From assembly GCF_038006205.1 (NCBI RefSeq), contig NZ_JBBOUU010000001.1, positions 746,001 through 810,000 of the forward strand: a stretch of 64,000 nt of DNA, read 5' to 3'. Both the position numbers and the translations under genes were made by a program. Under the pieces are notes generated by a model that saw only the letters and a program-made list of their open reading frames with translations, did not search any database and was not told where the DNA came from. This document shows, piece by piece, positions 45,837 to 53,438 of this stretch (the first letter of the stretch is position 1; every line of letters starts with the position of its first letter). Source of the DNA: Solibacillus sp. FSL R7-0668 (lineage in GTDB: Bacteria > Bacillota > Bacilli > Bacillales_A > Planococcaceae).

Positions 45837-45847
45837 AATGAGGCATT

Positions 45848-46732
45848 ATGCAAAAACAATTTCAACTACAATTTATAAATCAAATCCAAGGGCAGCTACT
45901 ACGTGAAGCAATTGCTAATTGGGGCATATCGAAACGTGCGCTAACCGCTATTAAATTTGATGGTGGCGCACTCTATGTCAATGGAAAAGAGCAAAATGTA
46001 CGACATCCTCTTGCCATAGGGGATGAAGTAACCATTGTTTTTCCGCTTGAACAAGTGAGTGATGGCTTAATTCCACAGCAGGGAGAGCTCGATATTGTTT
46101 ATGAGGATGAGGCACTTTTAATCGTCAATAAACCAGCTTTTATGAGCTCGATTCCTTCACGTGAGCATCCGGATGGCAGCGTAGCCAATCTTGTTTATGG
46201 CTATTTTCATCAGCAACAGCTTGCTTCAACCGTGCATATCGTAACGCGTTTAGATCGTGATACATCGGGTTTGATGGTCATTGCCAAGCATCGCCATATC
46301 CATCATTTAATGAGCGAGCAGCAAAAAAAGGGCTTGGTGCATCGTGAGTACGAGGCTGTTGTAGAACGGGTGATCGTTGAGGACAAGCAATCCATCATAG
46401 CACCGATTGGTCGTAAAGATACGAGTATTATTGAGCGTGAGGTACGTGAGGATGGTCAATATGCGCATACGGATGTGACCGTACTAGCACGTAAGACAAA
46501 TGTCACGCATATTCGCTTGAAACTCCATACAGGACGCACACATCAAATTCGTGTTCATATGAGTGCAATCGGACATCCTTTAGTAGGAGATGAGCTATAC
46601 GGAGGCAGTCGCACACAATTGAACCGCCAAGCGCTCCACTGCTGCTACGTCTCATTTGAGCATCCTTTAACAAAGCAAAGCCTACACTTTGACAGCGCGC
46701 TACCTAGAGACATTACCGAGATACTCGATTGA
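45848..46732 (+). CDS. yjbO: RluA/RluD-family pseudouridine synthase (YjbO-like)
   Basis: rRNA or tRNA uridine isomerase. The 294-residue protein has an N-terminal S4-like RNA-binding part (about 15-75) and a catalytic domain with HIVTRLDRDTSGLMVIAK (catalytic Asp in RLDRDTSG, about residue 137), later GRTHQIRVHMSAIGHPLVGDELYGG (quoted only as landmarks HQIRVHM and LVGDELYG). It closes the sasB-nadK-yjbO operon, followed at once by a terminator. The exact RNA target is not predictable. Confidence 0.9.
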   Translation: MQKQFQLQFINQIQGQLLREAIANWGISKRALTAIKFDGGALYVNGKEQNVRHPLAIGDEVTIVFPLEQVSDGLIPQQGELDIVYEDEALLIVNKPAFMSSIPSREHPDGSVANLVYGYFHQQQLASTVHIVTRLDRDTSGLMVIAKHRHIHHLMSEQQKKGLVHREYEAVVERVIVEDKQSIIAPIGRKDTSIIEREVREDGQYAHTDVTVLARKTNVTHIRLKLHTGRTHQIRVHMSAIGHPLVGDELYGGSRTQLNRQALHCCYVSFEHPLTKQSLHFDSALPRDITEILD

Positions 46733-46764
46733 AAGATGCCAACGTAAAAGAGGCATCTTTTTTT
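46732..46764 (+). terminator. Intrinsic terminator after yjbO
   Basis: AAAGATGCC (46732-46740) pairs perfectly with GGCATCTTT (46752-46760), then TTTT. It begins at the last base of the stop codon. Confidence 0.92.
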
Positions 46765-46851
46765 GTAAGAAAGATTTGCCATTATTTTTTACAATCTAGG
46801 TAAGCAAAATTTATATGAATCCATTAAAATGAAATAAATATGCGTAAGTGC

Positions 46852-46890
46852 TTGACGCCACTTGAATTTTCGTAATAAAATAGTGCGTCA
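46852..46890 (+). promoter_or_regulatory. mgtE promoter embedded in an inverted repeat
   Basis: TTGACG (46852-46857), 18-base spacer and TAAAAT (46876-46881) form a promoter. TGACGCCACT (46853-46862) and AGTGCGTCA (46881-46889) are an inverted repeat with one extra base, covering -35 to the start site. The usual Mg2+ riboswitch (M-box) is not seen. Confidence 0.45.
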
Positions 46891-46916
46891 TTAGTAAATG
46901 GAAGGAGGGGACAAGC

Positions 46917-48287
46917 ATGATAGAGGAAAAAGACAATGAGATTCACTACGATGAGTCATTATTGCGAATGCTACTGGAAGAAGAAAATATCGAAGCATTC
47001 CGTGAGCATTTTTTAGAGTTACACCCATATGATCAGGCACAGTTTTATGAAGAGGTGGGCCCTGACATACGGCAAGTAATCTATCGTTTCTTGTCTCCTC
47101 AAGAAATGGCGATGATTTTCCAAGCCATTGAACTTGATGATGATGAATATGAAAATTATTTAAATGAAATGGATACATCATACGGAGCAGCGATGCTTGG
47201 TTTCATGTATTCCGATGATGCCGTCGATATTTTAAATGAATTAGATACAGAGCAGCGTGAAAATTATTTAGAAATGATGGATGAAGAAACCGTCGAAGGG
47301 ATTAATGAGCTTTTAGCGTATGAGGAATATACTGCTGGGGCTATTATGACAAAGGAATACGTATCCGTGCTAGAAAGCGCAACGGTACGTGAGGCAATGC
47401 GTGTATTGCGACAAGAAGCACAGACAGCCGAAACGATTTATTATATTTTCGTTGTTAATGACGCCCATCAATTGCTCGGTGTGCTATCGCTGCGTGAACT
47501 AATTGTGGCTGATGGTGACCTACTGATTCATGATATTATGAGTGATCGTATCGTTTCGGTAAAAGTAACGGATGACCAAGAAGATGTTGCAACCTTAATG
47601 AAGGATTACGACTTTTTAGCGATACCTGTTATTAATGAGGAGCGAGAATTACTCGGGATTATCACAGTCGATGATATCATTGATGTTATTGATGAAGAGG
47701 CGGAGGATGACTACTCCAAATTAGCAGGGATTGCTGATATGGATAACAATGACGCAGGACCGATTAAAGCAGCGGGAAAACGTCTTCCATGGCTAATTAT
47801 CTTACTGTTTTTAGGGATGCTTACTTCAGGCTTGATGGGGATTTTTGAGGCAACTTTAGATAAAGTAGCCCTACTTGCAACGTTTATTCCACTGATTTCA
47901 GGAACATCCGGCAACAGTGGAACACAGGCACTTGCGGTAGCGATTCGTGGTATTGCAACAGGCGATATTGGCGGTAAAGGCAAATTCCGACTTGTACTAC
48001 GTGAATTGAGTACGGGTCTGATTATGGGACTTGTCAGCGGTGCACTGGTTGTCGGCATTATCTTTATTTGGAAAGGCACATTTGTGATTGGCTTATTAGT
48101 TGGAGCGGCGATTTGCTGTTCGATTATAGTGGCCACATTAGCAGGTTCGTTTATTCCAATCTTGATGCACAAGCTAGGTGTTGACCCGGCTGTTGCGTCA
48201 GGTCCGTTCATTACAACGTTAAATGACGTAACGAGTATTGTCATTTACTTAGGCTTAGCGTCCACATTTATTAGCCAAATTATGTAG
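46917..48287 (+). CDS. mgtE: Magnesium transporter MgtE
   Basis: Dimeric Mg2+ channel with a cytosolic Mg2+ sensor. The 456-residue product has the acidic N-domain (about 1-130), two CBS domains (about 138-260, EEYTAGAIMTKEYVSV at the entry), a connecting helix and five membrane helices (about 290-455). The pore signature GTSGNSGTQALA is present near residue 335. GGAGGGG precedes ATG 46917. It occupies the place after yjbO where B. subtilis has prpE and yjbQ, so it is a local difference. Confidence 0.94.
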   Translation: MIEEKDNEIHYDESLLRMLLEEENIEAFREHFLELHPYDQAQFYEEVGPDIRQVIYRFLSPQEMAMIFQAIELDDDEYENYLNEMDTSYGAAMLGFMYSDDAVDILNELDTEQRENYLEMMDEETVEGINELLAYEEYTAGAIMTKEYVSVLESATVREAMRVLRQEAQTAETIYYIFVVNDAHQLLGVLSLRELIVADGDLLIHDIMSDRIVSVKVTDDQEDVATLMKDYDFLAIPVINEERELLGIITVDDIIDVIDEEAEDDYSKLAGIADMDNNDAGPIKAAGKRLPWLIILLFLGMLTSGLMGIFEATLDKVALLATFIPLISGTSGNSGTQALAVAIRGIATGDIGGKGKFRLVLRELSTGLIMGLVSGALVVGIIFIWKGTFVIGLLVGAAICCSIIVATLAGSFIPILMHKLGVDPAVASGPFITTLNDVTSIVIYLGLASTFISQIM

Positions 48288-48332
48288 CATCTCTTCAAAT
48301 AGGTGCATATCGTATGAAAAAGGATGTGTAAC

Positions 48333-48650
48333 GTGGAAGGGCAACCGCTACTTTATATTATGAGTCCGAGTTTTATCCTTAATACAGAAATAATACAGCA
48401 AGAAGAAAGTACATCACTTTTTATACCAACAACGATGTTAAAGGCGAATAATCCATTGCTCGAAAAACAATTAAGTTTTTTCTCCAAGCCTATGAAGGAG
48501 CCGCGTATGCTACAATTTATCATGAATGATGGCGAGCGTATTTATGCATCAATCCAAAAGTTACAAGGAGAAGATGTTTTACTAAATTGTCTTCATAAAG
48601 AGCGATGGATTAAGGTGAACCAGATCGTCGCGATTCAGCACACATTGTAA
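48333..48650 (+). CDS. Small protein, possibly CotO-like spore coat protein
   Basis: A 105-residue protein read from GTG 48333, seven bases after AAAGGATG; an in-frame ATG at 48324 overlaps that site. The C-terminal half (LQFIMNDGERIYASIQKLQG and IKVNQIVAI) resembles the C-terminal domain of CotO, which in B. subtilis neighbours cotZ and cotY. A CotZ-like gene lies just downstream here, in converging orientation. The N-terminal basic part of CotO is absent, so the link is tentative; otherwise unknown. Confidence 0.5.
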   Translation: MEGQPLLYIMSPSFILNTEIIQQEESTSLFIPTTMLKANNPLLEKQLSFFSKPMKEPRMLQFIMNDGERIYASIQKLQGEDVLLNCLHKERWIKVNQIVAIQHTL

Positions 48651-48651
48651 G

Positions 48652-48679
48652 AGGAGCCAGCTAGCATGGCTCCTTTTTT
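48652..48679 (+). terminator. Intrinsic terminator after the CotO-like gene
   Basis: AGGAGCCA (48652-48659) pairs with TGGCTCCT (48667-48674), then TTTTT. Confidence 0.88.
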
Positions 48680-48733
48680 AGTGACTTTTAAGAAGAGCGC
48701 TTTAATTCTAATTTAGGGTAAAAGGAGGTTCTT

Positions 48734-48760
48734 ATGTATCCCATGCTACTAAGGTTATAG
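48734..48760 (+). other. Eight-codon mini-ORF with strong RBS and hairpin
   Basis: AAAAGGAGG (48720-48728) is followed five bases later by ATG and seven more codons (MYPMLLRL) ending TAG. The stem CCCATGCTA (48740-48748) with TAGCATGGG (48758-48766) covers most of it. There is no following gene on this strand, so it is not an obvious leader peptide. Confidence 0.25.
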
Positions 48761-48776
48761 CATGGGTTCGGCAGTT

Positions 48777-49298
48777 TTAATTACAAATTCCAAGGTCCAC
48801 ATCATCAATACATTGCACGGCACAGAAGCAATCTAGGTCAACTGTTACACAGCTATCTGACGCCTCAAATTGCGTTACACTACATACTTCGCGGAACGAA
48901 ATCGCTGTACCCTCGTTATTTAATAAATCTACTGTACAATCATTGTCATTCTTTGGCACAAGCACACGTAATGTCGCGCAGCAACCGTCAAAAATGTCTT
49001 CAACACGGAAATAAATGGATACACATGCAGAATCATCGTTTGAAGTACTAAATGTCGCAAAGAATGGTGAACCATCCTTGTTAAGTAGTGTGAAGACACG
49101 CGTGTCAACCGAATTACGTGCTGGGCTTACAATACCTCCAAGTGGCTCTAAGAAACAGTTAGTCGTACATGATGAGCATTCGTCTTGAACAGCAGCATTT
49201 TGAATTTCTAAAATTGCACGTACCACTTCACAAACACAGCCGCTTGATGATGCTATTGGTCGGCTTGAAGAATTACTTTCTGGTCTACCACATCCCAT
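48777..49298 (-). CDS. cotZ: CotY/CotZ family spore coat protein
   Basis: Cysteine-rich outer coat or crust protein that self-assembles by disulfides. The 173-residue sequence has 15 or more Cys, many in pairs such as CSSCTTNC, DGCCATL and DCFCAVQC, and the family pattern FATFSTSNDDSACVSIYFRVE (quoted in part). ATG 49298 has the excellent ribosome-binding site AGGAGGTG. It could be named CotY or CotZ; only one copy is in view. Expression late in sporulation in the mother cell is expected from the family. Confidence 0.85.
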   Translation of the reverse strand: MGCGRPESNSSSRPIASSSGCVCEVVRAILEIQNAAVQDECSSCTTNCFLEPLGGIVSPARNSVDTRVFTLLNKDGSPFFATFSTSNDDSACVSIYFRVEDIFDGCCATLRVLVPKNDNDCTVDLLNNEGTAISFREVCSVTQFEASDSCVTVDLDCFCAVQCIDDVDLGICN

Positions 49299-49458
49299 AA
49301 TTTCACCTCCTCTCAAAACTAAGCTCATACTACAATATGAATACCTAAATTGATGAATCGGGCGAATGTAACACTTAAATAAAGTTCCGAAGCTATTTGA
49401 ATAAAACACCCCTTAAATGGTCATAATTGAAGCAACTTTTGATGCAAGGTGGGCTGTT

Positions 49459-49860
49459 ATGAAAAAAATTTGGCTAAGTGCACTTTTACTACTCCTATTA
49501 GTTGGCTGCAATGAGCGCGATCAAGTAGAAATGTATACAAATACAAATGATACGCAGTTACAAAATGAGGTTGCGCAGCTGTTTAAGCAGGAGGATGCGG
49601 TCGAGAAGGTCAATATTTTATTGGTGGAGAATGAACTATTTGTTGCGATGCAGCTAAAGCCATTTAGTAAATGGAATAAGCAAAAAATTGAGCACAAGTG
49701 GCAGCAAAAGATTGAACAACAATTTGAACAACAAACAGTGCTTGTATCAACAGATTTCAAATTGTACTGGGAAACATCAAAGCTTCTAGAGGAAAAAAGT
49801 CAGCATAAGGTTCTGCAAAAGTTGCAGGATTTGAAAAAGCTTTCGAGGGAGGAAACCTAA
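49459..49860 (+). CDS. YhcN/YlaJ-like sporulation lipoprotein
   Basis: A 133-residue lipoprotein: signal sequence with lipobox LVGC (Cys at about residue 17), then a charged, mostly helical domain. YhcN/YlaJ-type lipoproteins accompany spoVA genes and the spore inner membrane. ATG 49459 follows AAGGTGG (49445-49451). It ends two bases before spoVAC, so the four genes form one operon, and this arrangement is what supports the family call; sequence motifs alone are weak. Confidence 0.65.
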   Translation: MKKIWLSALLLLLLVGCNERDQVEMYTNTNDTQLQNEVAQLFKQEDAVEKVNILLVENELFVAMQLKPFSKWNKQKIEHKWQQKIEQQFEQQTVLVSTDFKLYWETSKLLEEKSQHKVLQKLQDLKKLSREET

Positions 49861-49861
49861 T

Positions 49862-50317
49862 ATGAATGAGCAACAGTACACGACACTGAAAGAGCAGCTA
49901 ACACCACAAACCCCTGTTTCCCTAAATGTTCTAAAGGCGTTTGGTGTTGGCGGGGTCATTTGTACAATCGGACAGGCCATCTCGTATTTTTATATGATGT
50001 TTTTTGATTTCACTGAAAAAACAGTCGGCAATCCAACGGTCGCAACGATGATTTTTTTAGCGATGCTATTAACAGGCTTTGGCTACTACCGAAAGCTTGG
50101 ACAATTTGCGGGGGCTGGCAGTGCGGTACCGGTCACTGGTTTTGGCAATGCCGTGATTTCAGCAGCAATCGAATATAAAACAGAAGGGTTCGTGCTTGGC
50201 GTAGGCGGCAATATGTTTAAATTAGCAGGTGCGGTTATTTTATTTGGGGTTGTATCAGCCTTTTTTGTAGGGCTCGTTAAGCTGATTCTTGTATCGGTAG
50301 GTGTTGCGTCTTGGTAA
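49862..50317 (+). CDS. spoVAC: Stage V sporulation protein AC
   Basis: Membrane subunit of the SpoVA channel that moves dipicolinic acid into the spore and releases it in germination. The 151-residue protein has several hydrophobic segments and the family core GFGYYRKLGQFAGAGSAVPVTGFGNA (landmarks GQFAGAG and VTGFGN, about 78-97). The upstream GAGGAAACCTAAT gives the ribosome-binding site. The stop overlaps the TTG start of spoVAD. Expressed in the forespore in relatives (sigma-G). Confidence 0.94.
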   Translation: MNEQQYTTLKEQLTPQTPVSLNVLKAFGVGGVICTIGQAISYFYMMFFDFTEKTVGNPTVATMIFLAMLLTGFGYYRKLGQFAGAGSAVPVTGFGNAVISAAIEYKTEGFVLGVGGNMFKLAGAVILFGVVSAFFVGLVKLILVSVGVASW

Positions 50318-51306
50318 TTGTTTTTCAAACGAAGCCGGCCTTACTTGCCTCGGCCACTGTTGTTGGACCGTTAGAAAAGCGCAGTGTTTTTCATACGTAT
50401 TTTGATAAGGTATTAAAGGATGAACGGGTGCATAAGCAAACGAATGAAAAAGGTGGCGCTATGCTTATTGCAGAGGCTTGTCAGCTTATTTTAAAAAAAT
50501 CCAAATTAAATAATTTAGACATCGATTATTTATTAGGTGGCGATTTAATTAATCAAATGACGCCGACAAATTTTGCGGCACGTGAATTAGCCATCTCTTT
50601 TATTGGCATGTTTTCAGCTTGTGCGACGTCGGTATCCTCTATCATCGTTGCGGGCTTATTAACCGAACTTGGTGCCAGTGATTTTGCGATTGCAGGGGCA
50701 TCCAGTCAGCATAACTCGGTTGAACGACAGTTCCGCTATCCGGTAAATTATGGGGGACAGAAGCCTGCAACAGCACAATGGACTGTGACGGCAGCCGGTT
50801 TTGTATTAGTAGGTAAGTATCAGAAAAAAATGCCTGTGCTTGAGGCGGCGACAATTGGAAAGGTGATTGATTATGGCGCGACGGACCCATTTCATATGGG
50901 AGGAGCAATGGCCCCGGCAGCCTTTGATACCATTCAAGCACATTTGAAAAAGCGCGGGCAAACGGTACAGGATTATGATGTTATTATGACAGGCGATTTA
51001 GGTAAGATTGGACTAAAAATACTCATCGCTATGTTTGCACAAAGCGGTGTGAAAAAAGAAGACTTAGCAAGATTTCGTGATGCTGGTGCAGAATTTTTTG
51101 GAGAAGATTCTGCGTTTTTGGCGGGTGCTAGCGGTGCTGGTTGTTCAGCAGCTGTTTATAGCAGCTATATGATTGAACAGTTTAAAACAGGACGCTATCA
51201 AAAAGTTTTGCTTGTTGCAACGGGTGCACTGCTTTCCCCATTATCGTTTCAACAAGGGGAATCGATTCCGTGTACAGCTCATGCAATTGAAATCGGAATG
51301 GGGTGA
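50311..51306 (+). CDS. spoVAD: Stage V sporulation protein AD
   Basis: Soluble dipicolinic-acid-binding subunit with a thiolase-like fold. The 331-residue product has landmarks [24 protein letters not shown] and the C-terminal [15 protein letters not shown]. It starts at TTG 50311, inside the end of spoVAC, with GGTAGGTG (50296-50303). Length fits the family (about 330-340). The stop overlaps the GTG of the next gene, so translation of the three spoVA genes is coupled. Confidence 0.94.
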   Translation: MVIVFQTKPALLASATVVGPLEKRSVFHTYFDKVLKDERVHKQTNEKGGAMLIAEACQLILKKSKLNNLDIDYLLGGDLINQMTPTNFAARELAISFIGMFSACATSVSSIIVAGLLTELGASDFAIAGASSQHNSVERQFRYPVNYGGQKPATAQWTVTAAGFVLVGKYQKKMPVLEAATIGKVIDYGATDPFHMGGAMAPAAFDTIQAHLKKRGQTVQDYDVIMTGDLGKIGLKILIAMFAQSGVKKEDLARFRDAGAEFFGEDSAFLAGASGAGCSAAVYSSYMIEQFKTGRYQKVLLVATGALLSPLSFQQGESIPCTAHAIEIGMG

Positions 51307-51677
51307 TCGGAGTGGGTTTTTCATTTTTAATGGCATTTGTTGTTGGTGGGCTCATTTGTGTGATTGGGCAATTAATAATGGATCTTGGCAAATTAACACC
51401 GGGCCATACTTTATCAATATTAGTCGTTGTGGGTTCCATTTTAGACGGGTTTGGCTTGTATGAAGCACTCATTGATTTTGCAGGTGCTGGTGCGACAATT
51501 CCGATTACATCCTTTGGTAACTCGCTAACGCATGGTGTGATGGCGGAAGCAGAAAAGCATGGTTGGATTGGTGTGCTGACTGGGATGTTTGAAGTGACAA
51601 GCTCCGGTATTAGTGCAGCCATATTATTTGGTTTTATCGCGGCGGTAATTTTTAAGCCAAAAGGCAAAGTGGATTAG
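51303..51677 (+). CDS. spoVAE: Stage V sporulation protein AE (SpoVAEb type)
   Basis: Small membrane subunit of the SpoVA complex, paralogous to SpoVAC. The 124-residue protein has four hydrophobic segments and the core [20 protein letters not shown] (residues about 60-79). GTG 51303 overlaps the spoVAD stop; a GTG at 51312 is an alternative. With no spoVAA, spoVAB or spoVAF nearby, this is the short yhcN-AC-AD-AEb type operon. Confidence 0.93.
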   Translation: MIGVGFSFLMAFVVGGLICVIGQLIMDLGKLTPGHTLSILVVVGSILDGFGLYEALIDFAGAGATIPITSFGNSLTHGVMAEAEKHGWIGVLTGMFEVTSSGISAAILFGFIAAVIFKPKGKVD

Positions 51678-51740
51678 ACGTTTTCCCCTCTTTCTTTTTT
51701 TAGTGTGCATACACTAAGAAATAGAAAGGGGGGATTTTGA

Positions 51741-51878
51741 ATGTCTGGATATGGCGGCTGGCAACAAGGCTGTAACTATGAGTCTCCTGCATATAATAAT
51801 TGTAACAATAGCAGCACTTTTGTGTTAATTGTAGTGCTCTTCATTTTATTAATTATTGTAGGAAGTGTATTTATCTAA
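51741..51878 (+). CDS. YjcZ-like small sporulation membrane peptide
   Basis: A 45-residue peptide with ATG 51741 eight bases after AAAGGGGGG. The N-terminal half is Gly/Tyr/Asn/Cys-rich (MSGYGGWQQGCNYE, then NNCNNSS) and the C-terminal half is a single membrane helix (FVLIVVLFILLIIVG). This build is that of the YjcZ family of small spore proteins. It lies between spoVAE and spoVIF, which supports a sporulation role. Its brevity makes it easy to miss. Confidence 0.8.
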   Translation: MSGYGGWQQGCNYESPAYNNCNNSSTFVLIVVLFILLIIVGSVFI

Positions 51879-51890
51879 AGGAGGCTATTC

Positions 51891-52142
51891 ATGATGGAAC
51901 GTTCATTTTCAAAACAAGTGGAGCGTAAAACCGGCGTTAGCTTTGATGAAATCATGGCGCTAGCTGGTGCGTTGACACATGCTAATTTTTCGGATGAAAA
52001 GCAAGTGCGTAAAATTGTAAAAAAAGTAAGTCGCCTTGCGAATAAGCCAATTACTAAAGAGTTAGAGGATAATATCGTAAAATCAATCCTACAGGACGGT
52101 AAGTCACTAGACTTTACCAAAATCGAAAAAATGATGAAGTAA
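51891..52142 (+). CDS. spoVIF: Stage VI sporulation protein F (SpoVIF/YjcC)
   Basis: In B. subtilis SpoVIF stabilises GerR-dependent expression and is needed for spore coat integrity. The 83-residue product matches it along its length: SKQVERKTGVSFDEIMALAG, ALTHANFSDEKQVRKIVKKVS and the tail FTKIEKMM. AAAGGAGG (51877-51884) precedes ATG 51891; ATG 51894 is also possible. It starts 13 bases after the YjcZ-like peptide, probably co-transcribed, and a terminator follows. Confidence 0.85.
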   Translation: MMERSFSKQVERKTGVSFDEIMALAGALTHANFSDEKQVRKIVKKVSRLANKPITKELEDNIVKSILQDGKSLDFTKIEKMMK

Positions 52143-52150
52143 TGATGTGC

Positions 52151-52189
52151 AAAAAACCCCCCGTCAAAGTTTGGCGGGGGGGTTTTTTT
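52151..52189 (+). terminator. Intrinsic terminator after spoVIF
   Basis: AAAAACCCCCCGTCAA pairs with TTGGCGGGGGGGTTTTT (about 52151-52189), a very stable GC stem with T-run. Confidence 0.92.
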
Positions 52190-52224
52190 AGATAAGAAAG
52201 TATAAAATTTTGCGTTGTAAAAGT

Positions 52225-52382
52225 GTCTAGGCATTCAAGCCAGCTCCTCGCATCATTAGGTTCCGCCATCGAAAGTGGTGAAGCATTTACTGTCTAGTCG
52301 GGCCCTCCAATGCCTGAGTATCACACGATGTGCGTCATTGGGGACTTGCCACATGGACGTGGCGTCTTGCCCACTCGGAGCT
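52225..52382. repeat. Dispersed structured repeat, copy B
   Basis: Contains GTCTAGGC (52225-52232), AAAGTGGTGAAG (52272-52283) and AGTCGGGCCCTCCAATG (52296-52312), the same ordered blocks as copy A at 37328-37436. The outer arms differ in sequence but can still pair: AGCTCC (52242-52247) with GGAGCT (52377-52382). An inner hairpin GCCAC-N6-GTGGC lies near 52348-52363. It stands between the spoVIF terminator and the 3' end of yjcF, so the transcribed strand is uncertain. Confidence 0.6.
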
Positions 52383-52407
52383 AAAAGGGCGGGAATACCT
52401 TTTCTTG

Positions 52408-52836
52408 TTATAACTCTTTTTCCATTGCACGGTGGGGTATACCTGCGTCCATGAATTCTGGTGATATGACGACATAGCCGAGCTTTTCATAGAAAGGAAC
52501 GGCATAGCTTTGCGCATGAAGCTTTAGTTTTTTAAAGTCAATGCTTTTAGCGTATTGCTCAACCGTTTCCATAATTAATATACCAAGTCGTTTACCACGG
52601 TATGAGCTTAGTACACAAACACGCTCTACTTTTCCAATTTGTGGTTCAATTTCACGTATGCGCGCTGTCGCAATTGTATCCACTCCATCATTAACGATGA
52701 AGTGGATAGCTGTCGCGTCGTGTTCATCCAGCTCTAATGTAAGCGGTACCCCCTGTTCCTTAACGAATACCTCTTTACGTAAAGCAAAGCCACGCTCGCG
52801 GTCTTCGTCAGTCGTTACTAATTTTACATCGAACAC
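52408..52836 (-). CDS. yjcF: GNAT acetyltransferase YjcF-like
   Basis: A 142-residue acetyltransferase of the ElaA/YjcF type: RKEVFVKEQGVP (about 22-33), VERVCVLSSYRGKRLGILIME (acetyl-CoA loop with YRGKRLG, about 71-90) and FYEKLGYVVISPEFMDAGIPH near the end. It begins at GTG 52836, three bases after the yjcG stop, so the two are co-translated. Substrate unknown. Order yjcF-yjcG-yjcH matches B. subtilis. Confidence 0.87.
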   Translation of the reverse strand: MFDVKLVTTDEDRERGFALRKEVFVKEQGVPLTLELDEHDATAIHFIVNDGVDTIATARIREIEPQIGKVERVCVLSSYRGKRLGILIMETVEQYAKSIDFKKLKLHAQSYAVPFYEKLGYVVISPEFMDAGIPHRAMEKEL

Positions 52837-52839
52837 GTA

Positions 52840-53361
52840 TTACTCAGCTCCAGTCAATTTATAGGTTTCGTATGTTGTCCAAGAGCCATCTTCCAGTTGA
52901 TACAGTAAATGAATGCGGTCGATTACGTCTGTTTCATCTACACCAACCATGCGCAACTGACTGAAAATGTCATCGTGCTCGGAAGCAGTCATTTTTTGGG
53001 CAATTGTAATATGTGGTGCAAATACATGCTTAGGTACACCGAGATTGATTTTTTCTTGTATAGACGTATGCAAGTTTTCTAATTGCGCTGTAGGCTCTAC
53101 ACGGAAATAAATCGCATTTGTCGTAGGATAAAAAGAGCTAATTCGGGAAGCATGAATTTGTAATGGTGCAAATTGTGCTGAAATTTCTTCTAAACTTTTA
53201 GAAATCTCAACAATCTGTGATTCATCTGCATCGAACGCATCTTTTAATGTAAGATGTGGTGTGATTAATGCGTAGTGTGGATCATAACGTTTTCGATAAG
53301 TGTTAGCTAAATCTTGAATTTTTTTAGATGGAAAAGCAACAATACCGTATTTCAAATTCAT
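52840..53361 (-). CDS. yjcG: 2H phosphoesterase family protein YjcG
   Basis: A 173-residue member of the 2H (LigT/2'-5' RNA ligase-like) superfamily. Both catalytic HxTx motifs are seen: HLTL in PHLTLKDAF (about residues 35-38) and HITI in APHITIAQ (about 120-123). Members act on 2',5' or cyclic nucleotide phosphodiesters; YjcG's substrate is not known. AGGGGG precedes the ATG. It is the middle gene of yjcH-yjcG-yjcF. Confidence 0.9.
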   Translation of the reverse strand: MNLKYGIVAFPSKKIQDLANTYRKRYDPHYALITPHLTLKDAFDADESQIVEISKSLEEISAQFAPLQIHASRISSFYPTTNAIYFRVEPTAQLENLHTSIQEKINLGVPKHVFAPHITIAQKMTASEHDDIFSQLRMVGVDETDVIDRIHLLYQLEDGSWTTYETYKLTGAE

Positions 53362-53438
53362 TACCCCCTAAAGAATTAATCAAATTTTCTCTAATTATAA
53401 CAGAAAATTTTGTTAATAAACATTTCCTACTCTGCTGA

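Noticed and set aside
46733-46916. Mg2+ riboswitch (M-box) upstream of mgtE
   Set aside because: The conserved core blocks are absent and the space between the preceding terminator and the promoter is too short.
49321-49370. Sigma-G promoter for the spoVA lipoprotein operon
   Set aside because: TGAATA at 49338 fits a -35, but no acceptable -10 follows at the right distance, so I did not annotate it.
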